This document shows positions 36,885 to 48,520 of a DNA stretch of 64,000 bases, piece after piece. The stretch covers positions 40,831,001-40,895,000 of the forward strand of contig CM076144.1 in assembly GCA_038025085.1 (NCBI GenBank), read 5' to 3'. The notes below the pieces were generated by a model. The model did no database searches, was not told the DNA's origin, and was given only the letters and a program-made list of their open reading frames with translations. Both the position numbers and the translations under genes were made by a program. This DNA is from Tetragonia tetragonoides. Its lineage: Eukaryota; Streptophyta; Magnoliopsida; Caryophyllales; Aizoaceae. Each line of letters opens with the position of its first letter. Within the stretch, counting starts at the first letter, position 1.

Positions 36885-37692
36885 TAGGACCTGTTTGTTT
36901 CGGTTTATAGAAGCTGTTTTTCTGTTTATAGTACTAGAAAAACATTTTTTTTGATAAAAATGGTGTTTGGTACAATTAAGAAAAAACCTGATTCTATGAA
37001 AAACAAAAACAGAAAAAGAGAAAAACAAGAAGTGAATATTTTTCACTTCCAGAATCAGAAAAGCAATTTTTTTTTCATGTTTATGGATTAGTTGTAAAAG
37101 GACCGAGCTCCTTGTCGACGATGCTCTTGGCATGGACAAGCAGGTCCACCACAACCAAGAAGTTGGTCTTCACGCCAAGGACGGTTTTTAGAATGGCGAA
37201 GGACAGAGAAAGATGAAAAAGGAGGAGGAGAGAGAAAAGGGGTTTGAGATTGATAATCCTCCATTGTGGAGAAATTATGAGAAGCAATATGACTGACATT
37301 GATGGTGGCTATAAACTCATAACAACAATAGAGTAGCTAGGATGGTTGGAAGTGGAATGGGAATGGTCTGTATACAATTCCGGGGCTTCTTGCAAGTAAA
37401 CAAAGAAATGAGGGATGTTCTGCTTTTGGTGGCTAAAATAAAAAATAAAAAATGTTTTATGGGCATTGCAATTGGCTACTCTTCATTATGGAGTTCCACT
37501 GCATTTGTAATGGAAATTGGAAAGCGATGAAGGCATCCAAATATGTTTTCTCTCAAGAATTTTTTTTGACCAGTGGGTTAACCACACAACTTTATTTTAT
37601 AAAAACTATTTTTTGAAACAAAAAATAGAAAAATAGATTTTTGTCAATTAAAAACAAAAATAAAATAAAAAACGTTACCAAACACTACCTTA
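36885..37692. mobile_element. Possible hAT-like element carrying a captured GC-richer segment
   Basis: The left end TAGGACCTGTTTGTTTCGG and the right end (reverse-complemented TAAGGTAGTGTTTGGTAACG) recall the TAGGGCCTGTTTGGT...ACCAAACA ends of a common plant hAT MITE group. Both arms are rich in AAAAACAGAAAAA / TTTTTCTGTTT. Between them, 37085-37520 has different composition and encodes on the minus strand a frame with SFAILKTVLGVKTNFLVVV, which I cannot place in a family. No matching 8-bp target duplication was found, so the boundaries are tentative. Confidence 0.35.
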
Positions 37693-38699
37693 CTTTCTAA
37701 TTAATTTTTAAAAAGTATTTTTTATTTAACATTAAAATTTTCTATTAATATAGAACGTAACTCAAAAATCAAGCATCATACATTCATACTCGATATAATA
37801 TTATGGACGGCTCGCTTTTCATCAGGTCGTCCATGATCAGTCAGTCCTACAGCCAATATTAATAATCATATCTATCCAACCACAGCTTCGGCCACAAACC
37901 TAATGTGAATTCTCTCCTTCGGTACTGCTCTCCGGTAGCCAAAAGGTCTCAACTTTCAATTTTGATAAAGGCGATATACTACATCATAGTATCTCATTGA
38001 CAAATAGTAATTTTATTCAGCTATTTTAATTTGCACAATTCAAATTACTTCTCAAGTAATTTCTGGTATACACGTCTAGTTTTTTTCCATTTATTCCGAC
38101 AATTCTAGATAATGCCTTACTAGAGTTGAATTACTCCCTTGTTAATTTTACTCAGCTCATGCAAGAAAGTCGTTGAACTTCTGTTTGTAATATTTAACTT
38201 TTGTGTGCAGTATCACAGCTCGACCCTTAGTTTATTTGTTGTAATGGATGAATTTTTGTCCATGAATACATGTGATGGCGAATTTGGTGTTTAATTTTAT
38301 TAGGTTTTGCGAAATTAATAACTCTGTTGAGAAAAACAATGATTTGGCATGTCTTGTGTTCACAAGAATCGATCTTTTTTTATTCAGTATCTGTGCTCCC
38401 TATATTATTATGAAACTGCTTAACGTAAATCCTAAATTATAATTTTATTACTTTACTATTATTTTCATGCAACTATTTGCCAAACAAGCTACTATATCGG
38501 GGACTTTTTGTTTGATGTTGAGGATAGTTATTACATTAGAGTTTTTGAAGTAATTTGATTTTCCACGTGCATGTGATGACTGACCTTTTTCATAGATATA
38601 CTGAATTTATGCTTGATAGAGGCTAATTAGATTACTGGAGTATTACAAATAGATAGCACAATTTTGTGTTTGGAGTAAATCTGACCATTCGAACGGTAT
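37693..38699. other. AT-rich DNA upstream of the kelch remnant
   Basis: No named feature. The small GC-richer part at 37795-37935 (GGACGGCTCGC, CTCCGGTAGCC) has no open frame that matches anything I recognise. The sequence just before 38700 may be decayed coding DNA of the kelch gene. Confidence 0.35.
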
Positions 38700-38884
38700 A
38701 TGACAGGAAAACTCTGAGAAGGAGTTGAGGGATGTGGCATGTGTCGTGTTTTCCAAAGCGATGAAAGGCTTAGTGATTCCATATACCTTATTAATGTCCC
38801 AAAGGCCAAAAGGAAAGCTACGAGCTTTTGTGCACCTGGACCACAATTATACGTTGATGATGTCCTATGTTGTTCACAAGTCTA
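38700..38884 (+). pseudogene. Kelch-repeat gene remnant, 5' fragment
   Basis: Plus-strand sequence with coding character directly before the Copia insertion: one frame gives SDSIYLINVPKAK, another GKLRAFVHLDH. It ends at the 5-bp duplication GTCTA. Beyond the Copia element (47938 on) the sequence resumes with codons for LYMFGGKMYDGEDPSLL, a kelch blade. The two parts are therefore taken as one gene split by transposition. Frame changes within the fragment show it was decaying. Family assignment rests mainly on the downstream pieces. Confidence 0.5.
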
Positions 38885-39283
38885 TGTTGGAGTTAATTTA
38901 ATGATTTTAAAAACTTGGTTCTAGTTTGAAGGTAAAAGGAAGTAAGGTTTGTCCCACATGAAAAGAGCAAGAGAGTTTTTTTTTGTTTATATAATTCCTC
39001 TTGTCATGTATATTTAAATAAAGTACATGAGCCAAGGTATGGATGGTCTAACACACACGCGTGCGCGCGCATCGGGCTTGGGCGAGGGTTGAGGGTTCAT
39101 TAAGAATATTTTTGGGACTTGTTTAATTTTTTTGTCGAAATAAAATCTTCGCAAACGGTTACTTGCCTTTTCCGTTCAATCAACTGGTGTTTGATTTACT
39201 CCAGATTTTATTCCAATCAATTATTTCTTTACTCAAAAAATTCCAGATTTTATGCCAATTAATTATTCTATTTTATTACCTTG
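38885..39283 (+). repeat. Truncated 5' LTR of the Copia element
   Basis: Matches 43769-44168 closely (same TTGTCCCACATG, CACACGCGTGCGCG and CGCAAACGGTT blocks). It stops at ATTACCTT and runs straight into the gag start at 39290. It lacks the TATA box, R, U5 and the primer-binding site, about 340 bp present in the 3' LTR. The element cannot prime or make a normal transcript from this end. Confidence 0.85.
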
Positions 39284-39289
39284 ACTAAG

Positions 39290-42200
39290 ATGCTTGTGCC
39301 TGCTGTTAGCCCTGTGTCTTTGGTACCTGATATGTCTAACGTTGATAAACTTGATGAGAATAATTATAAGACTTGGGTTCAGCATATGTTGTTTTATTTG
39401 GAGCAAATTAATGTGGATTATGTGATGTATGACAAACCTGTTCCTGTGGGTAGAGATCATGCTAGGAACAAACGAACTTGTAGGGGTATGACTTGGGTTC
39501 AGCATATGTTGTTTTACACTATATGACTCCACCTTTGATAGAGTTGTATAGGAAGATGGATACTGCCAAGGAAATTTGGGATGACATTAAGGAAAAATAT
39601 GGGGGTGAAGATATTAGAGGAAAGAAATATGCTAATAGTAAATGGTATAAGTTTGAGCTTGTTGACAACAAGCCTTTTATGGAACAAATAACTGAATTTG
39701 AACGTTTGGTATCTGATTTACTTGCTGAAGGCCTAAAATTATGTGAGTATATGCAAGCATATTGTCTGTTAGAGAAACTACCTCCGTCTTGGCAAGGGTA
39801 CCATGATAGGATGAGACACAAGAGAGAGGATTTTACTTTGAAGGAGCTGATTGGGGACATTAAGGTGGAAGTGGAGACCCGTGGACTAGGAAAGGTCAAG
39901 AGCGACCATAGTTCTATGAATGCTAACCTTATTGAATCTTCTTTTAAATCTGGCAAGAACAAAAGCAAGGGTCACTAGCACCACAGGGGAGGTTCCAACC
40001 ACCACAATGGACTGAAACCTCCTCAATTCAAGAAGCGGACTGGTGATCACTCAAAGAAATTGGGAACTTGCTACAACTGCGGAAAACCAGGACACATTGC
40101 AAAGTATTGCCGAGCACCAAAGAAGGAGAATCCAGCCAACAACAAAGCCCAAGTCAACCTTGCGGAAGGAGATACCATTGTTGTTGTAGTCTCGGAGGTA
40201 AACTTGGTGAACACTGTTGTTGAATGGATAATCGATACTGGTGCAACAAGGCACATATGTACCAACTGTGAGTTGTTCTTGGAGTACGAAAATTTAAGTG
40301 CATGTGAAACTGTCTTTATGGGAAATGCAAGTGCTGCACCGGTTCATGGGAAAGGGAAGATTCTTCTCAAACTCAATTCTGGAAAGTAGCTAGTTTTAAC
40401 TAATGTTTTGCATGTCCCTGAAATGCGTAGGAACATAATTTCTGGTTCCCTTCTTAATAAGGCTAGTATTAAACTAGTGTTTGAATCTGATAAATTAGTT
40501 TTGACTAGGAATGGGGAATTTGTGGGGAAAGGTTTTTGTAACACTGGACTATTCCTTCTTGATGCTGTTTGTGATGGTAATAAGATGAACTCTGCTTCTG
40601 CTTATATTGTTGAATATTTAGATCTGTGGCATGCTAGATTAGGTCATTTAAATGTTGGCTCGGTTAAGAAGATGCGACAACTGAACTTGATTCCTGATTT
40701 TAGTAATGTTAACTTTGACAATTGTGAAATTTGTGTTGAAGCTAAACACCCAAAGAAGCCTTTCAACAAATGTGTGAATCGAGAAACTCAATTGTTGGAA
40801 CTTGTTCATTCTGACCTTGCTGATTTTAAGAATAGCATGAGTAGAGGTGGTAAGAAATATTACATTACTTTTTTAGATGACTTCTCTCGGTTACCAAAGT
40901 GTATTTACTTAAATCTAAGGATGAAGCTGAAGACATGTTTATTAAATATAAGGCAGGGGTAGAAAACCAACTTGATAGAAAATTAAAAGACTTAGATCAG
41001 ATAGAGGTGCTGAGTATGATTCTGGACCTTTGAAGGAATTTTGTGAAAAACATGGAATCATTCATGAGACCACAGCCCCTTATACTCCCGAACAAAATGG
41101 CATTGCAGAAAGAAAAAATAGGACCTTAAATCGGGTTTGCCTGACAATATGTGGGGGGAAAGCTGTTTTGTCTGCTTGTTATATGCTAAATAGAGTTCCC
41201 CATAAAAGGTTAGATAAGACCCCTTATCATTTGTGGAAAGGCCATGCTCCTAATGTAAAGTTCTTTAAAGTGTGGGGATGCTTAGCCAAAGTGGGACTCC
41301 CCGACTTCAAAAAGAACAAAATAGGTCCTAAAACTTTAGATGCAATTTTTGTTGGATATGCCTCATACTAGTGCTGCTTATCGTTTTATTACTAGACTTG
41401 ATAATGGTACTTTTGGAAATATACTTGAGTCTAGAGATGCTGAGTTTTTTGAGCATATCTTTCCAATGAAACCAAATTCTGTGCCTCGATATGTTGCATC
41501 ATCTCCTAATGCATGTGCATCTACATCGTCTCCCAGTGTTGAATCTTCTGAAATTGAACCTAGGAGAAGTAAGAGACCTAGAATTGAATCCACCTTTGGG
41601 CCGGACTTTGTCACTTACTTGATCACTGAAAATGTTGAAACTTATGAAGATTTTGTTCAAGTATTTATTATATTAGAGGATGACCCAAAAAATTATAGTG
41701 AAGCCATGAAATCTATAGATGCGAATTTTTGGAAAGAGGCTGTCAATAGTGAACTAGAATCAATAATGACCAACCGAACCTGGGAATTGGTGGATTTACC
41801 TAGGGGGTGTAAGCCTTTGAAATCTAAGTGGATCTTTAAGAAAAAATTGAAACCCGATGGATCCATAGATAAATTCAAGGCTAGAATAGTAGTTATGGAA
41901 AACACACAACAAAAGGAGACAAACTATTTTGATACATATGCTCCCGTGACTAAAATAGCCACCATAAGGACCTTGTTTGCTCTTGCTTCTTTGCATGGCT
42001 TGTATGTACATCAAATGGATGTTAAGACTGCCTTTTTAAATGGGGACCTAGATGAAGAAATTTATATGTTTCAACCTGAAGGTTGTGTAGTCCCTGGTCA
42101 AGAGCATAAAGTTTGCAAACTTGTCAAGTCACTGTATGGACTGAAACAGGCTCCCAAACAGTGGCATGAAAAATTCAATGCAACTTTGGTGTCTAATGGC

Positions 42201-43223
42201 TTTGTTGTTAGTGAAGGTGACTCATGTGAGTATTCTAAAACTTTTGAAGATGCTTGTGTCATTATTTGCCTTTATGTTGATGATATGCTTATATTTGGGA
42301 CAAGTATGAAAGAGGTAAATGCTACCAAAGAATTTTTGAATTCCAAATTTGATATGAAAGATCTTGGTAAGGCTGATGTTATACTTGGAATCAAAGTGGG
42401 TAAACTTTCAAATGGATTTGTTCATAATCAATCTCATTATGTGGAACAGATTTTAAGAAAGTTTAATCATTTAGATTCCGAACCTCTAAGAACTCCATAT
42501 GATTCGAGTATACACTTGAAGAAGAATAAAGGAACACATGTAGCCCAATCCGAGTATGCTAAGATTATTGGTAGCCTAATATTTTTAGTGAATTGCACTC
42601 GTCCTGATATAGCTTATGCAGTTAGTAGACTTAGTCGGTATACGCATAACCCCAACAGAGAACATTGGAACGCTCTGACACCTGTGTTAAGGTATCTTAA
42701 AGGTACTGTAAATTGGGGTTTATATTATGGTAAGTTTCCTTCAGTTTTAGAAGGATATTGTGATGCTAACTGGATATCTGATAATGATGATATTAATTCC
42801 ACAAGTGGATATGTGTTTACCCTCGGTGGTGGGGCAATTTGTTGGAAATCTAGTAAACAAACTTATGCGTCTAAGTCAACTATGGAATCTGAATTTATTG
42901 CACTTGAGTTGGCAGGACAAGAAGTTGAGTGGCTAAGAGACCTTTGTGCAAGCTTGCCTTTGTGGAAAAAACCAGCCTCGTCAGTGTCTCTACATTGTGA
43001 TTCTCAATCGGCTATTGTAGTAGCAAAGAACAACACATACAATGGGAAAAGAAGACACATAAGGTTGAGACACAACATTGAAAAGAATCTGATCAGAAAT
43101 GGAGTGATATCAATTGATTATGTAAGATCAGAGAGGAATCTTGCTGATCCTCTCACTAGAGGCCTTTGCAAGAAAGTCGTCGTTGAGACGTCTAAAGGGA
43201 TGGGATTAAAGCCCGTTGTGTAA
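39290..43223 (+). pseudogene. Copia gag-pol polyprotein, multiply broken
   Basis: Capsid-type gag starts MLVPAVSPV and has LDENNYKTWVQHMLFYL, then WDDIKEKYGG. A CCHC knuckle, CYNCGKPGHIAKYC, lies near 40066-40110. Protease WIIDTGATRHIC is near 40222-40260; pre-integrase LWHARLGHL near 40624; integrase EFCEKHGIIHETTAPYTPEQNG near 41033. Reverse transcriptase has [19 protein letters not shown] and CLYVDDM; RNase H has GYCDANW and ADPLTRGL at the end. Breaks: a frame change near 39490-39530 linked to a 28-bp duplicated block, TAG at 39976-39978, TAG at 40387-40389, frameshifts between 40890 and 41030, and a stop near 41369. RT-RNase H (41340-43223) is still one long frame. Not functional as a polyprotein. 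Confidence 0.93.
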
Positions 43224-43768
43224 AATTGTCTATAATGGATACCCCTAATGTGTGGGCCAAGCGAAGTTATAGATTAACCGTATAAAGATCGCACTAAATA
43301 AAAATTGATATAATACTCATCCTATGTGTTAAGTGCAAACTGCCAGTTGTGAAGTCTTTTAGGGTGAGCATTGCTCTTAATGAATCCATAGCCCCATAAG
43401 GCGGTGTGTGGCAGCACATTTGATGGAATCACCTATATTGGTGTGAAGGTGGGGCCGCCTTCTATGGAAATGTGGGGCAACATTCCTAGAGCGCCAATGA
43501 ATATCCAGGAAAGAGGTGTATGGCCAATAAAGCACCAAAATTAGTTCGCAGGGAATTCAGTAAAAGAGTTGGTAAGTATGCAGATGGTAGACGGCACAAC
43601 TCCTTGATGAGGTCAATACTGAAAAGTCACTCAGTTGGTTGTGCGTCGATATCATGTAGACTCAGTGTCAATTCAAGTCTACAAGACATTGACATTGTGA
43701 AAACCAATTCTGTAAACCTAGAAAATTTTCCTTTTAAAGTTTTTAAAATTTTTGAATTAGGTGGGGAA

Positions 43769-44491
43769 TGTTGGAGTTATTTCAATGATTTCAAAAACTT
43801 GGTTCTAGTTTTGAAGGCTAAAGGAAGTAAGGCTTGTCCCACATGGAAAGAGCAAGAGAGTTTTCTCTTGTTTATATAGTTCCTCTTGTCATGTATATTT
43901 AAATAAAGTACATGAGCCAAGGTATGGATGGGCTAACACACACGCGTGCGCGGGCGCCGAGCTTGGGCGAGGGTTGAGGGTTCATTAAGAATATTTTTGG
44001 GACTTGTTTTATTTTTTGTCGGAATAAAATCTTCGCAAACGGTTTACTTGCCTTTTCCGTTCAGTCAACAGGTGCTTGATTTACTCCAGATTTTATTCCA
44101 ATCAATTATTTCTTTACTCAAAAAATTCCAGATTTTATGTCAATCAATTATTCTGTTTTATTACCTTCCCAATTAACAGACCCTTTGCTAATATAAAAAG
44201 GGCTCTGGGCTAGAGGAAGAACAGACGGAAAAGAAACGCTTCTCTCTTCACAAACCTTTTTCTCTCTCACATCTGTTTCTCTGGGTTTCACACTGAATTC
44301 CCGAATTGGTGGTGATAGGGTGCACTATCACCATCAATACCGTGAAGCCTGGAGATCAACCGTCCAACCAAAGTTTGCACCCCCGTAGCTCGGACGTAAT
44401 TGGTTTTTAGGTCACTGGTTTCTTGGCCACGACGCGGTTTTTCCTTCTTCCGTTTTCCAGATAAGTTGTTTCAATTTTTTTGGATTGCAGT
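43769..44491 (+). repeat. 3' LTR of the Copia element (left portion)
   Basis: Starts TGTTGGAGTTA. It includes the TATA box TATAAAAAG at 44192-44200 and the leader-like CT-rich region that are missing from the 5' LTR. It is interrupted at 44491 by the TGTAACACC solo LTR; the last 20 bp are placed at 47913-47932. Confidence 0.85.
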
Positions 44492-47400
44492 TGTAACACC
44501 CCGAATTTCTGTCTAATTTAAATCCATTTAAAATCACGAGTTACAGCGGAAAAACCCTAGAAATTCGAAGCGTCACTGCCGTATTTAATGTTCAAATTAA
44601 ATACAAGGTTAGAAAGAAACCAAATGTTTATCTCACAAACATACATACTAGATAATTAAATAATAACTATATTTTCCAACTAAACTTAAAACAAATAATC
44701 CAAATGAAATAGGAAATAGTAAACTACTAATTCTCATGCAAGAGAATTAATCTCATTACAATAATAAAAATCCCAATATTAAATAATTCCAATCTAAACA
44801 ATAAAAATAAATTGTTCTTAGAAGATATACTATCTTGTTGAGTCGCATTCGTCTAGCTCAACCCACGAGTTACAAAATCTTGTCAATCTACTCCCTCATA
44901 TAGACGAATTCCATATAGGTTCATCATAGGCCCACCATTGAAGAGAAATGGACAACAAACACAAGTAAAAAGAAAAACAACCAATCAGCTACGCTGAGTA
45001 ATTCATAACCAAATAGTCCATTTAAATCTCTAAGTTAAGCCAACATGCTTAATTAAAAATAACGATCATGCTTAAAGTAAATAAATGACAACATGCTTTA
45101 ATTTAAAGACACGCATAAACACCAAATAATAAATCAAATATTTATTATTATCCATTAGCCAAGTTCATTAGAGAGAAGAGAATCGCATGAATGTCAGAAC
45201 CAACCGCAAAAGGCTCAATAGGATCTTAGTCCCGTGCACAGTGGCAAAAGAGGGATCAACCGTCCCGGAGTATAGATGACTCCCGAAGTACTTCTAGATG
45301 TTCCTAAGTATGCATACCCTCTCTCAACCCTTAGGTTTACAAGAAGAACAGTTTCACAATAAACTTCACTTGCCCAATTGCTCATTGTATGGATACAAGC
45401 TTTAACCAAATACGTTGGGGCCATAACCAATGAACCCACTCAACGTACCAATTGACATTCACATTCGCTCCCTTTGGTGGATCCATTACCAAATAAATCT
45501 TAACTCTCAATTTATCAATTCAAATGTGATCACATAGACAAGTAAATCACATAATCTTGGCAATTCTCAAGTAACACCAAATGGTTACAATTTCCGGTGG
45601 CAATTTTACATGAATGGCACCTAAGCCTCAATTCATAACCAACTAATCTCAATACCTTTAAATAGGTTCCAATAGTCAAAGTTCATTTCAACTTATTGAG
45701 GTAACATGCTTACTAACATGAATCCACATGCTTACCAACATGATACAAAAATAGCAATGCAAGCTATATTCCAATTGAACAATTATTCACATATTTTCGT
45801 TCAATAACACAATAAATCATGCATCTCCTCACATGAATATCAACAAGTAGACATTGCTACACAAAGTGAATTTCCAACATATAACATGCATTCACTATCA
45901 TAATTCTATACGAATTGTCACAAGGAAATAAATATCAGTTATCCCTTTTATCAAAATACTCACAAGTCCAAACATGAATTATCGTTCCCAATTCAATACC
46001 AGACAATAAATCACAAATTCCACTAGACATGAAATTACGACAATGAATTACATAATTCATCTAGACATGAATTACCTTTCGCAAAGAGGCAATCCAAACA
46101 ACCAAACAAACGTAAGTTCCTTACGTTTAGGTGCGGTCAACGGGCCTTGGAATAAAAAAGGATTAAACTTGAGCAAGAGGATGAATTGTGAAAGAGTGTG
46201 GAAATTTTCTTTCTTCTTCCTCATGTATGTCGTGCGTGAGTTTTGAGAGAGAGAAAGATGAGTGACTCCTTTTTTTGTTTTGTCTAGGTTAATTTGATGA
46301 GTGAGGAAGTTGAGTCCAATTAGGAAACCAAATCCCTAATTCTACTCCTTTCTTTTCTCCTCTAACTTTCTAAACTAACAACTAGTCAAACCCTCCCAAA
46401 ATCCACTCTTTTAGGAAAAGATTTTTCACAAAAATAAAAACTGATCCTTGCCCATATTTTCGGCTCTTGGACGAAAATAATGGCCTCAATTACGCCTTAA
46501 TTATTTTCGGCCAATCCAAAAATAATTAAGCCCAATTGTTTAATTAATTTTGGCCCAGTTAATTTAATTAGATCCAAAACAAACCCATATGTTGAGCAAT
46601 TGAGTTTTGAAGATGACAAACTTATTTAATTATAAAGTGATGCTACTTAACTTGTGTGTTAGTGTTTCAGGAATTTATTTATGCAAGAGTTTGCTAGATA
46701 AAGATCAAGAGAAGACACAAGTTATTCACATGTTCTCTAGGTTATTTATTTATTTCTTAGAGTTCATGTTAAAGCTTTGCGATAATTAATACGTGCAATT
46801 TATAATTATTGGGCAACTATAATCTACACATGAGATAGTATGAGAGAGAACGCTTCTTGAATCCTTAGTATCCGAAGGAACGTTTTCATATTCATACACA
46901 TTTACACGTCTGATGTAGAAGTAATTTTAAGTGGAGTAACTTAAAACTATTTCTTCATTATTTGTCAAATGATCTTGGTTTAAAAGAGTTTTTAACCTAG
47001 CCAACATTTTAATCAGTAAAGATTTTATCGAAAATCTATTTGTACTTATATTTGGCTACATGATTTTTAACTAGGAAGAAAATACTCTCCATAAAGATAT
47101 TTATTTTATTTTCTTCATAAAAACCGATTTTGATATATATGCTTTATATGATAAAGATATTTATTCTTCTTTATGAAAATCTTGTTTACCAAGTAAAGGA
47201 AAAAGATATTTGGTTTCCTAGTTGCTTTTTACTTCTTGGGTCATGCGTATAAAAAGAAGACTTTGCATAAATAAGTTTTACGCCTCTCGATTGAACTGAA
47301 CGTAATATTTCTTTGAGAGAGCCTAATTAACAAACGTTTCCACATAACGCAGAACGTTGCCTAATAGATATATTCTTCATACGTTTATTCATTGCAAAGC

Positions 47401-47912
47401 TATAGGTTTTATATTGTGCCTTTCCACTTATTGAAGTTCATCCAGGTAACATTGTTCCATTGATTAGGACAGCTAGAGTTAGTTGTTCGGAGATTGGCTT
47501 GGGTGACTTCCTGAGTGCGTTTGGCTTGGAAGAGTTTCTAAGTGCGTTTGGCTTGGACGAGTGTTCGAGTGCGTGGGTTGAGTTAGAGTTAACTTGATCG
47601 AGTTGTACTATTCTCTTAATAAAAGAAGTAGTCTTTAAAGTCCTTCGGGCCGTGGTTTTTTATCCTTTGTGATGAGTTGCAAAGGGTTTTCAACGTAAAT
47701 CGTGAGTGCTTTAATTCTAGTTCTTTTATACTTGTTTTAAATTCCGCAAATTTGGGGTAACACAATTCACCCCCTCTTGTGTACCTTGTGCTACTAACAC
47801 CATACATTAATTAGGCATTTTAATTCGTGAGCCCAATTAATATTTAAAATCCAAACTTATTTTTTTTTAAGTAATTATTATTCTAAAATGACTAATAATA
47901 CGGTATATTACA
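44492..47912 (-). mobile_element. Solo LTR (TGTAACACC...TTACA type, probably Ty3/Gypsy) split by another solo LTR
   Basis: Begins TGTAACACCCCGAA and ends GGTATATTACA, so its ends form the TGTAA/TTACA inverted repeat of an LTR. Read on the minus strand it ends GGGGTGTTACA, which is common in Tekay/Del-like chromovirus LTRs; this family call is from memory and tentative. The flanks are GCAGT (44487-44491) and CCAGT (47913-47917), four of five matching. Removing the nested LTR at 46590-47799 leaves about 2.2 kb. No internal region, polypurine tract or second LTR is present, so it is a solo LTR left by recombination. Confidence 0.75.
46590..47799 (+). mobile_element. Solo Copia-type LTR nested inside the previous solo LTR
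   Basis: 1210 bp beginning TGTTGAGCAATTGAG and ending GTGCTACTAACA. A perfect 5-bp target duplication, CCATA, lies at 46585-46589 and 47800-47804. The text around ACACAATTCACCCCCTCTTG near the end is typical of the U5 region of large Copia (SIRE/Maximus-like) LTRs. No coding region, so it is a solo LTR. It is the innermost of three nested insertions. Confidence 0.88.
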
Positions 47913-47937
47913 CCAGTAGTTTATTTCTAACCGTCTA

Positions 47938-48080
47938 TGTTATACATGTTTGGAGGTAAGATGTATGATGGCGAAGATCCTAGCCTGCTTGGCCTCCTCG
48001 ATGCATATGTCCTTGATCTTTCTGAACTTGCCAAAACCAATGGCCATTGTAATATAATGTTGAACCAAAGCCCTTCATAA
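47938..48080 (+). pseudogene. Kelch-repeat gene remnant, middle fragment
   Basis: Immediately after the right Copia target duplication the plus strand encodes MLYMFGGKMYDGED then DAYVLDLSELAKTNG. This is a kelch blade: the FGG turn followed by the Y-V-L-D strand. Coding then fades into stops near 48060 and a foldback element follows at 48149. It matches in direction with the fragments at 38700 and 48518. Confidence 0.7.
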
Positions 48081-48148
48081 CAAAGTTGACTCCCATGCAC
48101 ACGGGAAAGTGCGTTGTAGCTTCTGTGTTGGTGGGAGACAAGGTGGAA

Positions 48149-48520
48149 AATATTTGGTTGACTCAGTGGGTGGGCAACCCATATTCTCTTTGTATCTATC
48201 TTTCTCCTACCTTAAATGCCATTTTTTGGAAATAGAAGAGAGAGAATTTGAAAAGAAAAATGTTTGGTTGACCCAGTGGGTGGGCAACCCACTTCATGTT
48301 TGTATCTATCTCTCTCCTCCTTTAAATGCCACTTTTTGAAAATAGAAGAGAGAATATGATGATAGAGGAGAGAGATAGACACAAATCTGGAGTGGGTTGC
48401 CAATCTAGTGGGTCAACCTATCATCCTCCATTTGAAAATAGAGGAGAGAGAATTTGAAAATAGAGGAGAGAGATAGATACAAATGAGTGGTGGGTTGCCA
48501 ACCCAGTGGGTAGATGTATC
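48149..48520. mobile_element. Foldback MITE with a second copy nested inside
   Basis: The outer arms are inverted repeats: left GACTCAGTGGGTGGGCAACCC then TTTGTATCTATC; right (reverse-complemented) ACCCACTGGGTTGGCAACCC then TTTGTATCTATC. Between them lies a second pair of the same arms (left at 48262-48320, right at 48370-48425). The whole reads arm-arm-rev.arm-rev.arm and could form nested hairpins. No coding sequence. The exact target duplication was not resolved. It separates two kelch fragments. Confidence 0.65.

Larger units (their letters stand above)
38885..47932 (+). mobile_element. Ty1/Copia LTR retrotransposon, decayed, with nested insertions in its 3' LTR
   Basis: Begins TGTTGGAGTTA at 38885 and repeats this start at 43769 after the polypurine tract GTGGGGAA (43761-43768). 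Gag-pol order is protease, integrase, reverse transcriptase, RNase H, which is Copia. The 5-bp flanks GTCTA (38880-38884) and GTCTA (47933-47937) agree if the 3' LTR is taken to run 43769-44491 plus 47913-47932, split by the solo LTR at 44492-47912. The terminal dinucleotide of that LTR is then CC, not CA, probably a point mutation. The 5' LTR is truncated, and the R/U5 part and primer-binding site are gone. It sits in a kelch gene in the same orientation. Confidence 0.85.

Noticed and set aside
43520..43879. 119-codon frame after Copia pol
   Set aside because: Runs across the pol 3' flank, polypurine tract and LTR start; no domain, not part of the Copia polyprotein.
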